DNA of 64,000 nucleotides from Bacillus sp. AFS015802 (GCF_002561455.1 NZ_NTUP01000063.1:1-64000), one strand, 5' to 3'; numbered from the stretch's first letter, positions 17,747 to 28,129 are shown. Numbers and translations: made by a program. Notes: generated by a model not told the origin, from the letters alone.

Positions 17747-18272
17747 TGTCTCTTTCCTCCTTTGGGAGCCGATGGTTCATTTCAAGCCTTAACCATTTGA
17801 TTGCCCGATGCTGGGTCGTCTTCACTTTGCTTTCCGACCAGCCAAGCACCTCAGCGGTTTCAGTGATTGAAAGCTCCTGTAAGTAACGCATGATAATCAC
17901 CATTCGAAAGTCCGTTGAACAGTGCTTCAAGCATTCATACAACATTTGGATTTCCTCATGAGCAACGGCGATTTCTTCGGGGAGTGCCCCATCGTCTGTA
18001 ACATCATTCCGACTCCAATCGAATTTATCCAGTATTCGATTCTTCCAATTTTTCTGTTTCCTGAAATGATCAATGGCTACATTTTTCGCTATCGAGAAAA
18101 GCCATGTCTTTTCAGAGCTTTTCCCCTCGAAATTCTCATGGGATTTAAGCACCCGGATATAAACCTCCTGGACTAAATCTTCAGCCTGCTGTTTATTCTG
18201 TACCATGTATATGAGGAATTGAAATACATCCTGATGATAATCAGAGTATAGTTTCTCAAAAACGGAGTCCAC
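17718..18272 (-). CDS. sigX: ECF RNA polymerase sigma factor SigX
   Basis: A 184-aa group IV sigma factor with region 2 (DVFQFLIYMVQNKQQAEDLVQEVYIR; WLFSIAKNVAIDHFRK) and region 4 (LSITETAEVLGWSESKVKTTQHRA). Located between resE and rsiX as in B. subtilis. There SigX governs cell-surface charge and fatty-acid functions. The start is GTG at 18272 with GGGAGGG 6 nt upstream. Its promoter is itself of ECF type. Confidence 0.92.
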   Translation of the reverse strand: MDSVFEKLYSDYHQDVFQFLIYMVQNKQQAEDLVQEVYIRVLKSHENFEGKSSEKTWLFSIAKNVAIDHFRKQKNWKNRILDKFDWSRNDVTDDGALPEEIAVAHEEIQMLYECLKHCSTDFRMVIIMRYLQELSITETAEVLGWSESKVKTTQHRAIKWLRLEMNHRLPKEERDIEPVRMERS

Positions 18273-18298
18273 TCGATTCCCTCCCCGTCAAATTATTA

Positions 18299-18324
18299 GT
18301 CGTTATATATGTAAAAAAGTTACA
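18299..18324 (-). promoter_or_regulatory. ECF (SigX-type) autoregulatory promoter of sigX
   Basis: Minus strand TGTAAC (18319-18324), 16-bp spacer, CGAC (18299-18302), the signature of SigX-dependent promoters. Leader of about 20 nt. Confidence 0.75.
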
Positions 18325-18383
18325 CACTATCAATATAGTATTTTTCTGGCGAAAAGGAAAGACCCCTATTGATAGACTCAGCA

Positions 18384-18417
18384 TAAAAAAAGCCAACAAG
18401 GATGCCTCCCTGTTGGC
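18384..18417 (-). terminator. Terminator of resDE
   Basis: GCCAACA/TGTTGGC stem (18392-18398 with 18411-18417) followed by seven T on the minus strand. Confidence 0.9.
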
Positions 18418-18525
18418 CGACGAACTCTTTTTCTACAACCTTCTCTAACGAAAGCTAAAAACAAAGAATGTTTCCCATGTAACAAGAAAAATCGTCACGT
18501 TTCTATGGATATGATCGAACCTTGG

Positions 18526-20292
18526 CTAAATAGGAAGAAAGAAAGTGAAGGTTGTCCCTTGATCGACTTTGCTTTGCACTTGAATGTGCCCTTTATGGGA
18601 CTCAATGATATTCTTTGCGATCGCGAGACCAAGACCTGTTCCGGATTTCCCTCTTGTCCGGGCTTTATCAGCCTTATAAAAACGCTCGAATACGAAAGGA
18701 AGATCTTCTTCAGGTATCCCGGATCCCGTATCCCTCACATGGAACAGATACCCGCCTTTCTTTTCCGTCAGGGAAACTGTCACTTCCCCTCCCGTCGGGG
18801 TATGCCTCAACGCATTATCAATGAGATTGGTCAGCACTTGTTCAATACGATCGGGGTCCATATAGATTTCCTTATTGATTTCCACATCGCTTTCGAAGTA
18901 GATGGCAACCTTTTTTTCCTTTGCCAGGCCAATGAACTTGTTGGTCACTCTTTCTGTGAAAGGCATGACGCCTATCACATCCTTGTTAAGGGTGATATGC
19001 CCCGCTTCCATGCGGGCCAGGTCCAGAAGATCATTGACGAGTCTACCCATCCGAAGCGATTCATCATAGATGATGCGGGCGATTTCTTTCTTTTCTTCTT
19101 CGGATCCGGCGATATCATCCACGATTGCTTCACTGTATCCTTGAAGCATGGATATGGGTGTGCGGAGTTCGTGGGACACGTTGGCGATAAAGTCCTTACG
19201 AAGCTTATCCAATCTACGCTCTTCCGTCATATCACGGACCACAGCGACGGCTCCCCTGATGGTATTGTTATTATATAAGGGACTGACAATCACCACGTAG
19301 GAACGGCCCTGGAGGCTAAGTTCACCGGTCTGTTCCATTTCGGTTACGACCACACTTTGCAGCAATTCCCTTATCGTAGTCGGGATCGCCTCCCCTCCCT
19401 CTTCGCTTTGCTCATAATACCAGTGCTGCAGGAAGCGATCTGCAGGAGGGTTGGTGATCAGGATGGTGCCATCCCGGTTAAAGGTGATGACCCCATCAGC
19501 CATACTGCTGAGAATGGATGAAAGCTGTTCTTTTTCCTGACTCAGTGCGTTGATGTGAAACTTTAACTGCCTCCCCATCTGATTGAAGCCTGTCGCGAGT
19601 TCACCGATCTCATCCTTCGTCAGGATCGGTACCTTTGTATCGAACTTACCCTTTGCCACCTCGAAAGCTGCCTCTCTCATTTTCCTGAGGGGCGCAGTGA
19701 TACGTGTCGAAAGGAAGAACGCAAAGATGGTTGTCAGGATGATGGCAATCCCTGCCGCCAGGAGGATCAGCTTGGTGGTCTGTCGTGTCGTATCTTTGAT
19801 GACTCCCATGGACTGATAGAGATAAACAGCCCCGTCTTCCCCGTTAATATGGAGTGGAGTCCCGACAATGATGACATTCTCATATCGATTGGACGACGAC
19901 TCCTTCGAGAGTTCAACCTCTTTTTTGACGGTGATCTCCCTGCTTTTGACAGATTGAAGTTTGTTATCCTTCGATATATAATCGTGGATTTTCTTTTGAA
20001 AGACCGTCGAGTCCTGGGAATAGAGAGATTCATTTTGATCAAGTGAAATGATGATATTCACAGGCTCATCGATGATCTCTTTTCCCAGTTCCATACCAAG
20101 GGTCAGGTCATTATGATTTTCAATGACCCTGGCCACTTTTTCAGCTGTATGTGTCAACTCTTTCTCCACCACGTCCACATGGTAATTTTGAAAGAATTCA
20201 AGTAATAAGATCGTAAGAATAAATAATACAAAGGAAACCAGCAGCAGGATGGTCAGCCATAGTTTCCCTACTACACTACGCCATAGCCTCAT
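18526..20292 (-). CDS. resE: Sensor histidine kinase ResE
   Basis: A 588-aa membrane kinase: helix 1 (about 12-32), an extracytoplasmic sensor, helix 2 (about 165-185), HAMP (about 187-240), PAS (about 250-350), a dimerisation domain with phospho-acceptor [11 protein letters not shown], and an ATPase domain with N-, G1- ([13 protein letters not shown]) and G2-boxes. Partner of ResD in redox and anaerobic control. Start overlaps the resD stop by 4 nt (ATGA). Confidence 0.95.
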   Translation of the reverse strand: MRLWRSVVGKLWLTILLLVSFVLFILTILLLEFFQNYHVDVVEKELTHTAEKVARVIENHNDLTLGMELGKEIIDEPVNIIISLDQNESLYSQDSTVFQKKIHDYISKDNKLQSVKSREITVKKEVELSKESSSNRYENVIIVGTPLHINGEDGAVYLYQSMGVIKDTTRQTTKLILLAAGIAIILTTIFAFFLSTRITAPLRKMREAAFEVAKGKFDTKVPILTKDEIGELATGFNQMGRQLKFHINALSQEKEQLSSILSSMADGVITFNRDGTILITNPPADRFLQHWYYEQSEEGGEAIPTTIRELLQSVVVTEMEQTGELSLQGRSYVVIVSPLYNNNTIRGAVAVVRDMTEERRLDKLRKDFIANVSHELRTPISMLQGYSEAIVDDIAGSEEEKKEIARIIYDESLRMGRLVNDLLDLARMEAGHITLNKDVIGVMPFTERVTNKFIGLAKEKKVAIYFESDVEINKEIYMDPDRIEQVLTNLIDNALRHTPTGGEVTVSLTEKKGGYLFHVRDTGSGIPEEDLPFVFERFYKADKARTRGKSGTGLGLAIAKNIIESHKGHIQVQSKVDQGTTFTFFLPI

Positions 20293-21005
20293 TCATTTGT
20301 TACCTCGAATTTATAGCCCACTCCCCATACGGTCACAATCATTTTGGCTGCCATTTCAGAAACTTTATTCAGCTTCTCCCTTAAGCGCTTCACATGAGTA
20401 TCGACCGTACGCAGATCACCGAAGAATTCGTAATGCCATACTTCCTTCAGGAGGTGTTCACGATCAAACACTTTATCCGGCGCTTTCGCCAGGAAGTATA
20501 GGAGTTCATATTCTTTAGGAGTGAGATTGACATCGATTCCATCCGCCGTCACCCGGTGTGCATCGTTGTCTATTGTAAGGTGGGGATACACGATCAGGTC
20601 CTTTGCTTTAGCATCCGTCTGAATGAAGCTTGACTTGGTCGATCTTCTTAATAACGCTTTCACCCTGAGGACCACTTCACGGGGGGAAAACGGCTTCACG
20701 ATATAGTCATCCGTCCCGACCTCGAAACCTTGTACCCTATTCACTTCCTCCCCCTTGGCTGTAAGCATGATGACGGGGGTCGCCTTACTTTCACGAAGCT
20801 GTTGACAGACCTCGATCCCATCCATCCCGGGCATCATGATATCGAGTAAAATACAATCATAATGATGTTCGAGGGCCAGTTCTAACGCCTGTTCACCATT
20901 TTCCGCTTCATCAATCTCATAGTTTTCCCTCTCCAAATACATCTTTAATAGTCTTCTGATCCGGTCTTCATCATCTACCACTAAAATACGAATGTTTTCC
21001 TCCAT
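20289..21005 (-). CDS. resD: Response regulator ResD
   Basis: A 238-aa OmpR-type regulator. Receiver domain has acidic pair DDED, phospho-acceptor in [11 protein letters not shown] and conserved Lys in [11 protein letters not shown]; a winged-helix DNA-binding domain follows. Family role: activates respiratory genes (resABC, ctaA, nasDEF) under oxygen limitation. AAAGGAGG precedes the ATG. Separated from resC by a strong hairpin, so it probably has some expression of its own. Confidence 0.95.
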   Translation of the reverse strand: MEENIRILVVDDEDRIRRLLKMYLERENYEIDEAENGEQALELALEHHYDCILLDIMMPGMDGIEVCQQLRESKATPVIMLTAKGEEVNRVQGFEVGTDDYIVKPFSPREVVLRVKALLRRSTKSSFIQTDAKAKDLIVYPHLTIDNDAHRVTADGIDVNLTPKEYELLYFLAKAPDKVFDREHLLKEVWHYEFFGDLRTVDTHVKRLREKLNKVSEMAAKMIVTVWGVGYKFEVTNE

Positions 21006-21063
21006 GGGTTCTTCCTCCTTTGTCTACTTAAACCATATTAACCATATTATCCTCTATTTTTTA

Positions 21064-21114
21064 TAAAAAAAGAAGCTGACTAGAAAGAGAATCGGATTCT
21101 CATGATGGTCAGCT
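21064..21114 (-). terminator. Terminator between resC and resD
   Basis: AGCTGAC/GTCAGCT outer stem (21074-21080 with 21108-21114) with an inner GAGAAT/ATTCTC helix and a T-run on the minus strand. It would uncouple resABC from resDE, fully or partly. Confidence 0.8.
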
Positions 21115-21135
21115 CCTTTCCGTTCGATTCGTTGA

Positions 21136-22326
21136 TTAAGCGTATGAGTGTAAACCGGCTATGATCAGATTCACGGCTACAAGGTTGAATAAAATGATGG
21201 CAACACCTACGACGGCTAACCATGCTGATTTCTCACCATGCCACCCTTTTGACAGGCGAAGGTGAAGGAAAGCGGCATAGAATAAGAATGTAATCAATGC
21301 CCATACCTCTTTCGGGTCCCATCCCCAGAAGCGGGTCCAGGCAATCTGCGCCCATATCATGGCAAAGATAAGTCCTCCAAGGGTGAAAACAGGAAACCCG
21401 ATCAATACAGAGCGGTAACCAATTTCGTCCATAAGGTCAAGATTCACATTCTTCACCAGCGGCTGCATCTTTGCAGCGATCCGCTTTCTGAAGATCAAGC
21501 GCAGAATAAGGTAAATGACTGTACCGGTCATAAATGACCAGATCACGGTATTCAACTTCTTCGCGTTGATGAGGGCAGGCATTTCAACCAGCGGCTTCAT
21601 CGCGTCAGCGGTTAATAACTGCCCCTCATTCGGACCCACCAGGGCCGGGAGTGTGTATTCAGAAACCGCTTCTTCTCCCTGCTGATTCACATATTGAAAG
21701 TTCGCTTCATAGTTCCCCAGTGTAAAAGCTGTTGATGCGACGACAAATCCCAATACGACAACCAGCGAATACATCACGGTTTCAAGCCAGAATGACTGCC
21801 TGCTTCCCTTCGTATGCTGAACGGATTTCAATAAGTAGATAAGTCCAGCCACAAAGCTGATGGAAAGAATCGCTTCCCCGGCTGAAACAGTCGTCACATG
21901 GATCTTCAGCCAGTCACTCTGCAATGCAGGGATCAGGGGGCTGATGTCTTTAGGAAACATGCTCGCATAGGCAATCACCAGGAGGGCGAAGGGCAGTGCA
22001 ATGACGCCGAGTATCGTCGTCTTGTACATAAAGTAAAGAATGATGAACGCTCCGACAAGCATCATACCGAAGAATGTCGTGAATTCGAACAGATTACTTA
22101 CCGGGGCATGTCCCGATGCTCCCCATCTTAAAAAGAAATATCCCAGTTGAGAGGCAAATCCGATCAGGGTTAAGAGTATTCCGATAAAGCCCCATTTCTT
22201 CTGATTTGTTTCCGTCGTATTCTTTTGTCGGATACTCCCGCCAAAGAATAATGTAGCAATCAAATACATTATGAAGGATATATAGAGTAAATTACTGCTC
22301 CACTCTGCCATTGCTGTCGTTGACAT
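21136..22326 (-). CDS. resC: Cytochrome c biogenesis protein ResC (CcsA-like)
   Basis: A 396-aa polytopic protein of system II cytochrome c maturation, with the [14 protein letters not shown] tryptophan-rich heme-handling motif and conserved His residues. Works with ResB to move heme to the outer face. Start at 22326 chosen because AAGGAGG lies 7 nt upstream. An internal ATG at 22311 is what B. subtilis alignment would suggest. The start lies within the end of resB. Confidence 0.92.
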   Translation of the reverse strand: MSTTAMAEWSSNLLYISFIMYLIATLFFGGSIRQKNTTETNQKKWGFIGILLTLIGFASQLGYFFLRWGASGHAPVSNLFEFTTFFGMMLVGAFIILYFMYKTTILGVIALPFALLVIAYASMFPKDISPLIPALQSDWLKIHVTTVSAGEAILSISFVAGLIYLLKSVQHTKGSRQSFWLETVMYSLVVVLGFVVASTAFTLGNYEANFQYVNQQGEEAVSEYTLPALVGPNEGQLLTADAMKPLVEMPALINAKKLNTVIWSFMTGTVIYLILRLIFRKRIAAKMQPLVKNVNLDLMDEIGYRSVLIGFPVFTLGGLIFAMIWAQIAWTRFWGWDPKEVWALITFLFYAAFLHLRLSKGWHGEKSAWLAVVGVAIILFNLVAVNLIIAGLHSYA

Positions 22327-23968
22327 CCTCATTCCTCCTTACTTCATCCTTTTGTTGTTGATCGATAGGCTCATGGATCCCAGTGCCATTCAATACATAG
22401 CTGATTTCATTTTTCAAACCGTGCCAGTTTTTATTCGTATGACCGGCAACGATCACTCCATCTCCGTCATCACTCCGTCTGATCCAGATCCTTCTGTGAT
22501 GCCAATAGGCGCCCTGTATGACACCAATCATGAAAATCGCCCCTCCAAGAGCTAAAATCCAGAGAGTAAGATCTTTGTGCACCGTTAAGGCGGATACATC
22601 TCTCGTCTCGACGCCGGCAAAGGATAATTTATATGCATTTTCCCCCAATGGCTCAAGATTTTTCCGGATCCCCACAAAACTGATTTCACCTTCGGGCTTT
22701 TCCGGTGAGAACAATTTAAAGAGGAACGCGGGATTATTCGGTAGTGGTGACTTCGTCTGAGGTTCTCCTTGTTCATTAAATCCTGAGAAGTCCGGATAAT
22801 AACCCATCAATTCGGCTTTATACCCATCCTCCAATGTGTATGTATCTTGAGGATCGAACAAATCGACGGTGAACTTACCAAAGGTCTTCCCTGATTCTTT
22901 TTGATCAAGGGTGAAGGACATTGACTTGAACTCATCCAATTTATAACTCGTCTGGTATACGGCAAAATTCCCGAATTTAAGAGGGTGGTTGACCTTAATG
23001 GAATCTTCCTGCTCCTTCGTCCGTTCTGCCTTCTCACCGGGAACACGTTCTCCCGACTCTTTGTACAGAACTACATCCGACTGGAAGTTCTTGGCGATGG
23101 TCCCATTTTTGTCAATGGCATCACCAAATACTTCTTTATCTTTTTCTTTATCGTAGGTCTCCAGGGTAAATCCTTTGTTTTCCAGGTAATATTCCTGGCC
23201 CGTACCCGGCACGGCTCTCGTTTCACCTTCACGGATCCACACCGTCTCGTCGATGTACATCCCCGGAACGAATCGAAGCATACCCCCGAACAGGAAGATG
23301 ATCAGACCAATATGATTCACATAAGGACCCCATCTTGAAAAACGATTCTTCTCGGCAAGGATATTTCCATCCTCTTCCCGGATCTTATATTTTTTCTGCT
23401 TCAGCTTTTCTTTTATCTTGCTGAGGGGCTCATGAAATTCAACCGTCTCCGTTTTCCCGTATATTCTTTGGCGCTTCAAGAAACCGGCATGTCTTGTGAC
23501 CCGTTGATTCTTCAGGGCGCGGTAGAGGGGGATCACACGGTCCAGGCTGCAAATGACGAGGGAAACCCCAATCGATGCGATCAGGAGCAAATACCACCAT
23601 GAACTATATAAATCATGGAAGCCAACCGTATAGTACAGCTCTCCGAAGAAACCATAGACGTCCTTATAGTATTCATCTGCAGGCTGGCCGTTCGGAATGT
23701 ACTGTTCCTGGGGCAATATCGTCCCGACTGCTGAAGCAATGAGTGTGACAACAATCAACCACACCCCCACTTTCACAGAAGAAAAAAAGTTCCAGATCTT
23801 GTCGACAATCGATTTATTATACGTTTGGGAACGCCTTGCACTCCCTTCATAACGCATGTCATGGAGCAACTCATTCTTTGCTTCCTCGGTTAAAGCCCGG
23901 CCACAGGATTCGCAGAGAACGGTACCATTCGGATTCACATGACCGCACACACATTTAATCTCTTTCAT
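22292..23968 (-). CDS. resB: Cytochrome c biogenesis protein ResB (Ccs1-like)
   Basis: A 558-aa protein with four membrane helices (two near residues 65-130, one near 215-235, one near the C-terminal third) and a large extracytoplasmic domain. The N-terminus carries a zinc-ribbon-like set (CVCGH, CESCG). With ResC it forms the heme lyase/synthetase. AAGGAG precedes the ATG. Overlaps resC by 35 nt with the chosen resC start. Confidence 0.93.
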   Translation of the reverse strand: MKEIKCVCGHVNPNGTVLCESCGRALTEEAKNELLHDMRYEGSARRSQTYNKSIVDKIWNFFSSVKVGVWLIVVTLIASAVGTILPQEQYIPNGQPADEYYKDVYGFFGELYYTVGFHDLYSSWWYLLLIASIGVSLVICSLDRVIPLYRALKNQRVTRHAGFLKRQRIYGKTETVEFHEPLSKIKEKLKQKKYKIREEDGNILAEKNRFSRWGPYVNHIGLIIFLFGGMLRFVPGMYIDETVWIREGETRAVPGTGQEYYLENKGFTLETYDKEKDKEVFGDAIDKNGTIAKNFQSDVVLYKESGERVPGEKAERTKEQEDSIKVNHPLKFGNFAVYQTSYKLDEFKSMSFTLDQKESGKTFGKFTVDLFDPQDTYTLEDGYKAELMGYYPDFSGFNEQGEPQTKSPLPNNPAFLFKLFSPEKPEGEISFVGIRKNLEPLGENAYKLSFAGVETRDVSALTVHKDLTLWILALGGAIFMIGVIQGAYWHHRRIWIRRSDDGDGVIVAGHTNKNWHGLKNEISYVLNGTGIHEPIDQQQKDEVRRNEDVNDSNGRVEQ

Positions 23969-23999
23969 GTTAAAACTCCTTATTTCAAGTTAAACTGCC

Positions 24000-24530
24000 T
24001 TACGGCTTGATGCTCTCTAAATCTTCGATGATATCGTTTTCTGTCATCGTACCTGTAATGATCTTTTCAATTTCCCCTTGAGGGTTGATCAGGAACGTCG
24101 TAGGAAGGGGATCGATCCCGTATGCATTCTGCACTTCCTCTTCCTTATCTACTAATATAGGGAACTCCAAACCGTGTTTTGAAACGAACCGGTTAATCAG
24201 GAAATCGGATTCCCCGACATTCACAGCTAAAATCTGTACACCCTGCTCCTGATATTTCTTAAATTGATTGTTCATATAAGGCATTTCCCTTTCGCACGGT
24301 TTGCACCAAGTTCCCCAGAAATTCAGGAAGACCCCTTGTCCCTTATAATCGGATAAGCGATGTGAATTCCCTTCCATATCCGTCAGAACAAAGTCGGGAG
24401 CCTTGTCCCCTGCCTTTAACATTCCTCTTTCATCCTTCGTGAAGTTTGCATATAGTGTATATGCAACCGCAGAAATCAGCACAATGAGTATGATGGTCCG
24501 GATGAGTAATCTGCGTTTTTTCTTATTCAT
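24000..24530 (-). CDS. resA: Thiol-disulfide oxidoreductase ResA
   Basis: A 176-aa membrane-anchored thioredoxin-fold protein. N-terminal helix about 10-28; catalytic WCKPCERE; conserved cis-Pro near LPTTF. It reduces the heme-binding cysteines of apocytochrome c. The ATG at 24530 lies 9 nt after GGAGG; the ATG at 24536 is too close to it. First gene of resABC. Confidence 0.95.
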   Translation of the reverse strand: MNKKKRRLLIRTIILIVLISAVAYTLYANFTKDERGMLKAGDKAPDFVLTDMEGNSHRLSDYKGQGVFLNFWGTWCKPCEREMPYMNNQFKKYQEQGVQILAVNVGESDFLINRFVSKHGLEFPILVDKEEEVQNAYGIDPLPTTFLINPQGEIEKIITGTMTENDIIEDLESIKP

Positions 24531-24600
24531 GTTCATGTGCCTCCCATATTGAAATCGTTCTCAAGAATGGAGAAGTTTTTTCTCTCTTTACAGTAGCAAA

Positions 24601-24640
24601 GGGCCTGACGTCATAAGAATGCTCTTATGAGATCAGTCCC
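24601..24640 (-). other. Long imperfect hairpin in the resA leader
   Basis: A 40-nt hairpin: perfect core TCATAAGA/TCTTATGA (24611-24618 with 24623-24630, 4-nt loop) extended by GGG-CTGA/TCAG-CCC arms, 15 of 18 pairs. Only TTTGC follows on the minus strand, so it is a weak terminator at best, or a leader element. Confidence 0.55.
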
Positions 24641-24717
24641 TGCCATAACGTACTGTTTCATATCCTCGATAATAAGCAGAGAAATATCCCTATATTTTAG
24701 GGTAAAATTCCTTTCTC

Positions 24718-24748
24718 ATTATATCATTTATCACATTAAAGTTAATGT
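24718..24748 (-). promoter_or_regulatory. Promoter and palindrome upstream of resA
   Basis: Minus strand TATAAT (24718-24723) with a weak -35. Overlapping it is a near-palindrome ACATTAACTTTAATGT (24733-24748), a candidate operator. Leader of about 180 nt. Confidence 0.45.
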
Positions 24749-24788
24749 AAATTATATGAAGGATATGTGACACTTTCCATGACGGTCA

Positions 24789-25520
24789 TTAATGAATGCT
24801 TCCTGTTTCCGCCAATGTTCTTAGTTGTTTCACTTCATGGGGACTCAGCTCCCTGCCTTCACCTGCGTTCAGGCCGTGAAGGGTAAGGAATGCATATCGT
24901 TCCCTCTTCAGCTTTTGAACGGGATAACCAAGGGCTTCGAACATCCGGCGCACCTGACGGTTCCTGCCCTCATGAATCGTAATTTCCACAATTGATTTCC
25001 CCTGCTTCTTATCGATGCTCAGGACCTTCACTTTGGCCGGAGCGGTCATTCCGTCCTCCAGCTTGATCCCCTTTTCAAGTTCCCGGATCTTGAATTTAGG
25101 AGGAATCCCTTTTAGCCTAGCCACGTATGTCTTCTCGATTTCATTGCTTGGATGCATAAGTGAGTTGGCAAAGTCTCCATCGTTGGTCAACAGCAGGATC
25201 CCTGACGTTTCATAGTCCAGTCTGCCAACCGGATAGATCCTTTCCTCGATTTCGGGGAAGAAGTCCGTCACGACCTGACGATCTTTATCGTCGGTCACAG
25301 CGGAGATGACGCCCCTTGGTTTATAGAGCATATAATATACTTTATTTTCTCTCTCGATCTGAATCCCTGTCACTTCAACACGGTCAGAATGGGAAACCTT
25401 TGTTCCAAGTTCCTTCACTACTTTCCCGTTGACCTTCACTTTACCTTCTATAATTAATTGCTCTGCCTTGCGTCTGGAGGCCACTCCACTGTGAGCAATA
25501 ACCTTTTGTAATCGTTCCAC
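24789..25520 (-). CDS. rluB: 23S rRNA pseudouridine synthase RluB
   Basis: A 243-aa RsuA-family enzyme: N-terminal S4 RNA-binding domain (MERLQKVIAHSGVASRR to about 60) and catalytic domain with VGRLDYETSGILLLTNDGD, containing the catalytic Asp, and EGRNRQVRRM. Modifies the peptidyl-transferase region of 23S rRNA. Start is GTG at 25520 with GAGGTG 7 nt upstream. Confidence 0.93.
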   Translation of the reverse strand: MERLQKVIAHSGVASRRKAEQLIIEGKVKVNGKVVKELGTKVSHSDRVEVTGIQIERENKVYYMLYKPRGVISAVTDDKDRQVVTDFFPEIEERIYPVGRLDYETSGILLLTNDGDFANSLMHPSNEIEKTYVARLKGIPPKFKIRELEKGIKLEDGMTAPAKVKVLSIDKKQGKSIVEITIHEGRNRQVRRMFEALGYPVQKLKRERYAFLTLHGLNAGEGRELSPHEVKQLRTLAETGSIH

Positions 25521-25587
25521 GGTCTTTCACCTCATTTAATTTTCAATACATTGGTCTTCATGAATTATTACATAATCCGGGCAAAAT

Positions 25588-25640
25588 AGAAAGGCATAAA
25601 GGAAAATCGACCGTCTCGGCCGGTTCCTTTATGCCTTTCT
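25588..25640 (-). terminator. Terminator of dacB-spmA-spmB
   Basis: A 13-15 bp stem (AGGCATAAAGGAA with its complement, 25590-25604 and 25624-25638) with a GC-rich inner part; CTATTTTG follows on the minus strand. Confidence 0.85.
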
Positions 25641-25667
25641 ACCTTCTACATGATGGAGGGCTGCTCC

Positions 25668-26195
25668 TTAAAACATGAGGGTGACGATAAAGATGGCGGC
25701 AGCGATTCCGACGAGATCCGCGAGGAGACCGACCTTAAGGGCATCCCCCATTTTCCGGATCCCGACGGCCCCGAAGTACACCGTCAACACGTAAAGAGTC
25801 GTATCGGTGCTTCCTTGCAAGGTCGAGGCAAGCCTTCCGATAAATGAATCGGGTCCGTACGTTGCAATGATATCACTCATCATGCCAAGTGCAGCCGTAC
25901 CTGATATCGGCCTGATGATGGCCAATGGAACTATTTCAGGCGGGATCCCAAGAGCAAGTAATGCGGGACGGATGAAGCCGACAAAGAATTCAAGGGCACC
26001 TGACTCCCGGAAAATCGTAATGGCCACCAGCATCCCGATAAGAAACGGAATGATCGATACGGCTATTTTAATCCCTTCTTTTCCCCCATCAACGAACACT
26101 TCATATGTGGGCACCTTTTTAATGGTCCCATAGATTAATATAAACCCGATCATGATAGGAATCAGCCATAATGAGATCGTGGATATCCATTGCAT
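25668..26195 (-). CDS. spmB: Spore maturation protein SpmB
   Basis: A 175-aa membrane protein with nucleoside-transporter-gate (Gate) domain features (GGKEGIKIAVSIIPFLIGM, RPISGTAALGMM). Family knowledge: with SpmA it is needed for full dehydration of the spore core. Its ATG directly follows the spmA stop. Confidence 0.93.
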   Translation of the reverse strand: MQWISTISLWLIPIMIGFILIYGTIKKVPTYEVFVDGGKEGIKIAVSIIPFLIGMLVAITIFRESGALEFFVGFIRPALLALGIPPEIVPLAIIRPISGTAALGMMSDIIATYGPDSFIGRLASTLQGSTDTTLYVLTVYFGAVGIRKMGDALKVGLLADLVGIAAAIFIVTLMF

Positions 26196-26789
26196 CTACT
26201 TCACCTCTCGACGGGTACGCCTGTAATGAAAATAACGGTCGATCAGAATCGCGCCAATGGTGGAAAGCATCGTGGCAATGAGGGTCGGACCTACAATTTC
26301 AGTTGGCGAAGCCGAGTCATATTTCATCCTGATCGCGATCACGGTCGTCGGGATGATGGTAATGCTTGAGGTGTTGATCGCCAGAAATGTGATCATCGAC
26401 CTGCTGGCGTAATCCCTGCCTCCGTTTAAGCTTTTCAACTGCTCCATAGCCTTGATCCCGAGTGGGGTGGCGGCATTTCCAAGCCCGAACATATTGGCCA
26501 TCATGTTAGAGAGGATATAGCCCATTGCCGGATGGTTATCAGGTACCTCCGGAAAAAGCCTTGTCACAAGCGGCCTGAACAACTTTGCCAGTTTATCAAG
26601 TAAACCCGCTTCCTGGGCGATCCTCATGATCCCGAGCCAAAACACTAATACACTGACCAATCCGATACACAAGGTGACGGCTTCATTTGCCGACGTGAAG
26701 ATGGCTTCGTTCACTTCGGCCATTTTCCCGTTGATGATCGCGAATATCAGTCCGATGATGGTCATGCCGACCCATATCAAATTAACCAT
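26196..26789 (-). CDS. spmA: Spore maturation protein SpmA
   Basis: A 197-aa membrane protein with the Gate-domain segments LGNAATPLGIKAMEQL and IPTTVIAIRM. Partner of SpmB. The start overlaps the dacB stop by 8 nt, indicating one operon. Confidence 0.93.
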   Translation of the reverse strand: MVNLIWVGMTIIGLIFAIINGKMAEVNEAIFTSANEAVTLCIGLVSVLVFWLGIMRIAQEAGLLDKLAKLFRPLVTRLFPEVPDNHPAMGYILSNMMANMFGLGNAATPLGIKAMEQLKSLNGGRDYASRSMITFLAINTSSITIIPTTVIAIRMKYDSASPTEIVGPTLIATMLSTIGAILIDRYFHYRRTRREVK

Positions 26790-27948
26790 TGTCCCGGACC
26801 CCTATGATGGATTCGAAGGAATAAGCCCAGAATTTCCACCAGCTCTTTTCTTTCTTCTCTTCCCCGGTTGTTTTATAAAAAATGGGGAGCGTATCCACTT
26901 CCTTGTCCCCTACGTATACGACGGCCTTACCTACCACATCAGGCACATTTTGCCCCTTCAGCCATTCCTGTTTCGGCTTCAGCATTTTGTACTCTACCTT
27001 CACCTTTCCCACTTCCTTATCAGTCAGAGTCAACACCGACTCACGTTTGATATAGGCATGGTTTTTATATACTTTGTCGTCCATTTTCTCAATCTTGCCT
27101 TTTTCCAGGGCGATCTTATAATCGAATTGCTTAAATCCGTATTCAAACATCCCGATATGATCATTCCAGTCATCAGGGCCATTCAGGGTCACGGCAATCA
27201 GATTCTCCCCATCCTTCGACGCCGTGGACACGAGGGTCCTTTTCGCCAGCTTCGTATAACCCGTTTTCCCACCCGTGCTATATTTATACAGCTCCGTCAG
27301 TAATCTATTTTTATTCTTCCACTTCCTGTCCCACTTCTCCTCAGGATTCGGAGCGGTGTGGACTTTGGTCCCCGCAATTTCCTTATACAGATCATTCTCC
27401 ATGGAATACCTGGTCAGAACGGCCATATCATAGGCAGTCGAATAGTGGTCCTCATGATCGTCAAGACCATGGGGATTGGAGAAATGAGTCTGTTCCATCC
27501 CAATTTCATTCGCTTTTTCATTCATCATATATACAAACCCGTCCAGGCTCCCCCCAACAAATTCCGCGATGGCCACCGCCGCGTCATTCCCGGATCTAAG
27601 CATCAAACCGTAGACGAGATCTTCAAGCTTTATCTTTTCTCCTGCTTTCAAGTATAGGGAGGAACCTTCCGTACCCGCTGCATTCGAAGATACCGTTACC
27701 TCCTCATCCATCTTACCGGACTCGACGGCAAGGATAGCGGTCATGATCTTCGTGATGCTTGCAATGCGGCTTTGACTATGGGCATCCTTTTCATACAGGA
27801 TCCTTCCTGTTTCCTGATCCATCAAAATCGCTCTTTGTGAACTGACAGAAGGGGCGGCTTGAACCACAGTGGAAACAGAAACAAATAATACAGTAAAGAT
27901 CAGGAAATAATATATGTAAAATTTCACTCTCTTTCGATTCACACCCAT
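26782..27948 (-). CDS. dacB: Sporulation D-alanyl-D-alanine carboxypeptidase DacB (PBP5*)
   Basis: A 388-aa class C low-molecular-weight penicillin-binding protein: signal peptide (1-31), active-site SITK (about 65), SGN (about 118), KTG in GGKTGYTKLA, and a C-terminal amphipathic anchor. It trims spore cortex peptides and sets cross-linking. The ATG at 27948 lies 3 nt after AGGAG; a GTG two codons later has better spacing. First gene of dacB-spmA-spmB under a SigE promoter. Confidence 0.93.
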   Translation of the reverse strand: MGVNRKRVKFYIYYFLIFTVLFVSVSTVVQAAPSVSSQRAILMDQETGRILYEKDAHSQSRIASITKIMTAILAVESGKMDEEVTVSSNAAGTEGSSLYLKAGEKIKLEDLVYGLMLRSGNDAAVAIAEFVGGSLDGFVYMMNEKANEIGMEQTHFSNPHGLDDHEDHYSTAYDMAVLTRYSMENDLYKEIAGTKVHTAPNPEEKWDRKWKNKNRLLTELYKYSTGGKTGYTKLAKRTLVSTASKDGENLIAVTLNGPDDWNDHIGMFEYGFKQFDYKIALEKGKIEKMDDKVYKNHAYIKRESVLTLTDKEVGKVKVEYKMLKPKQEWLKGQNVPDVVGKAVVYVGDKEVDTLPIFYKTTGEEKKEKSWWKFWAYSFESIIGVRDNG

Positions 27949-27978
27949 CTACTCCTTTAAATCTAACGTGTTTGTACA

Positions 27979-28006
27979 AGTTTATGCAGGACAAGGGGTA
28001 ATATGA
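27979..28006 (-). promoter_or_regulatory. SigE promoter of dacB-spmAB
   Basis: Minus strand TCATATT (28000-28006), 13-bp spacer, CATAAACT (27979-27986), close to the SigE consensus. Agrees with known SigE control of this operon. Confidence 0.65.
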
Positions 28007-28015
28007 ATGAAATCT

Positions 28016-28116
28016 CGAAAGTAAAGGGGCTTTTCACAGGCCTTCCATGCCTCACAATTCGACCCTGCGGAGAGTTTTAGAACAGAAGGGACCAAAGCCC
28101 CTCCCTTCTGCTTTCG
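28016..28116 (-). other. Segment with three interlocking perfect pairings
   Basis: Between the scpB terminator and the dacB promoter. CGAAAG/CTTTCG closes the segment (28111-28116 with 28016-28021). CAGAAGGG/CCCTTCTG forms a hairpin (28103-28110 with 28083-28090). The hairpin loop AGGGGCTTT (28094-28102) is perfectly complementary to 28025-28033. Could be a pseudoknotted or switching RNA, or only a DNA structure. No promoter or terminator of its own is clear, and the strand is uncertain. Confidence 0.45.
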
Positions 28117-28129
28117 TGACGTTCCTATC

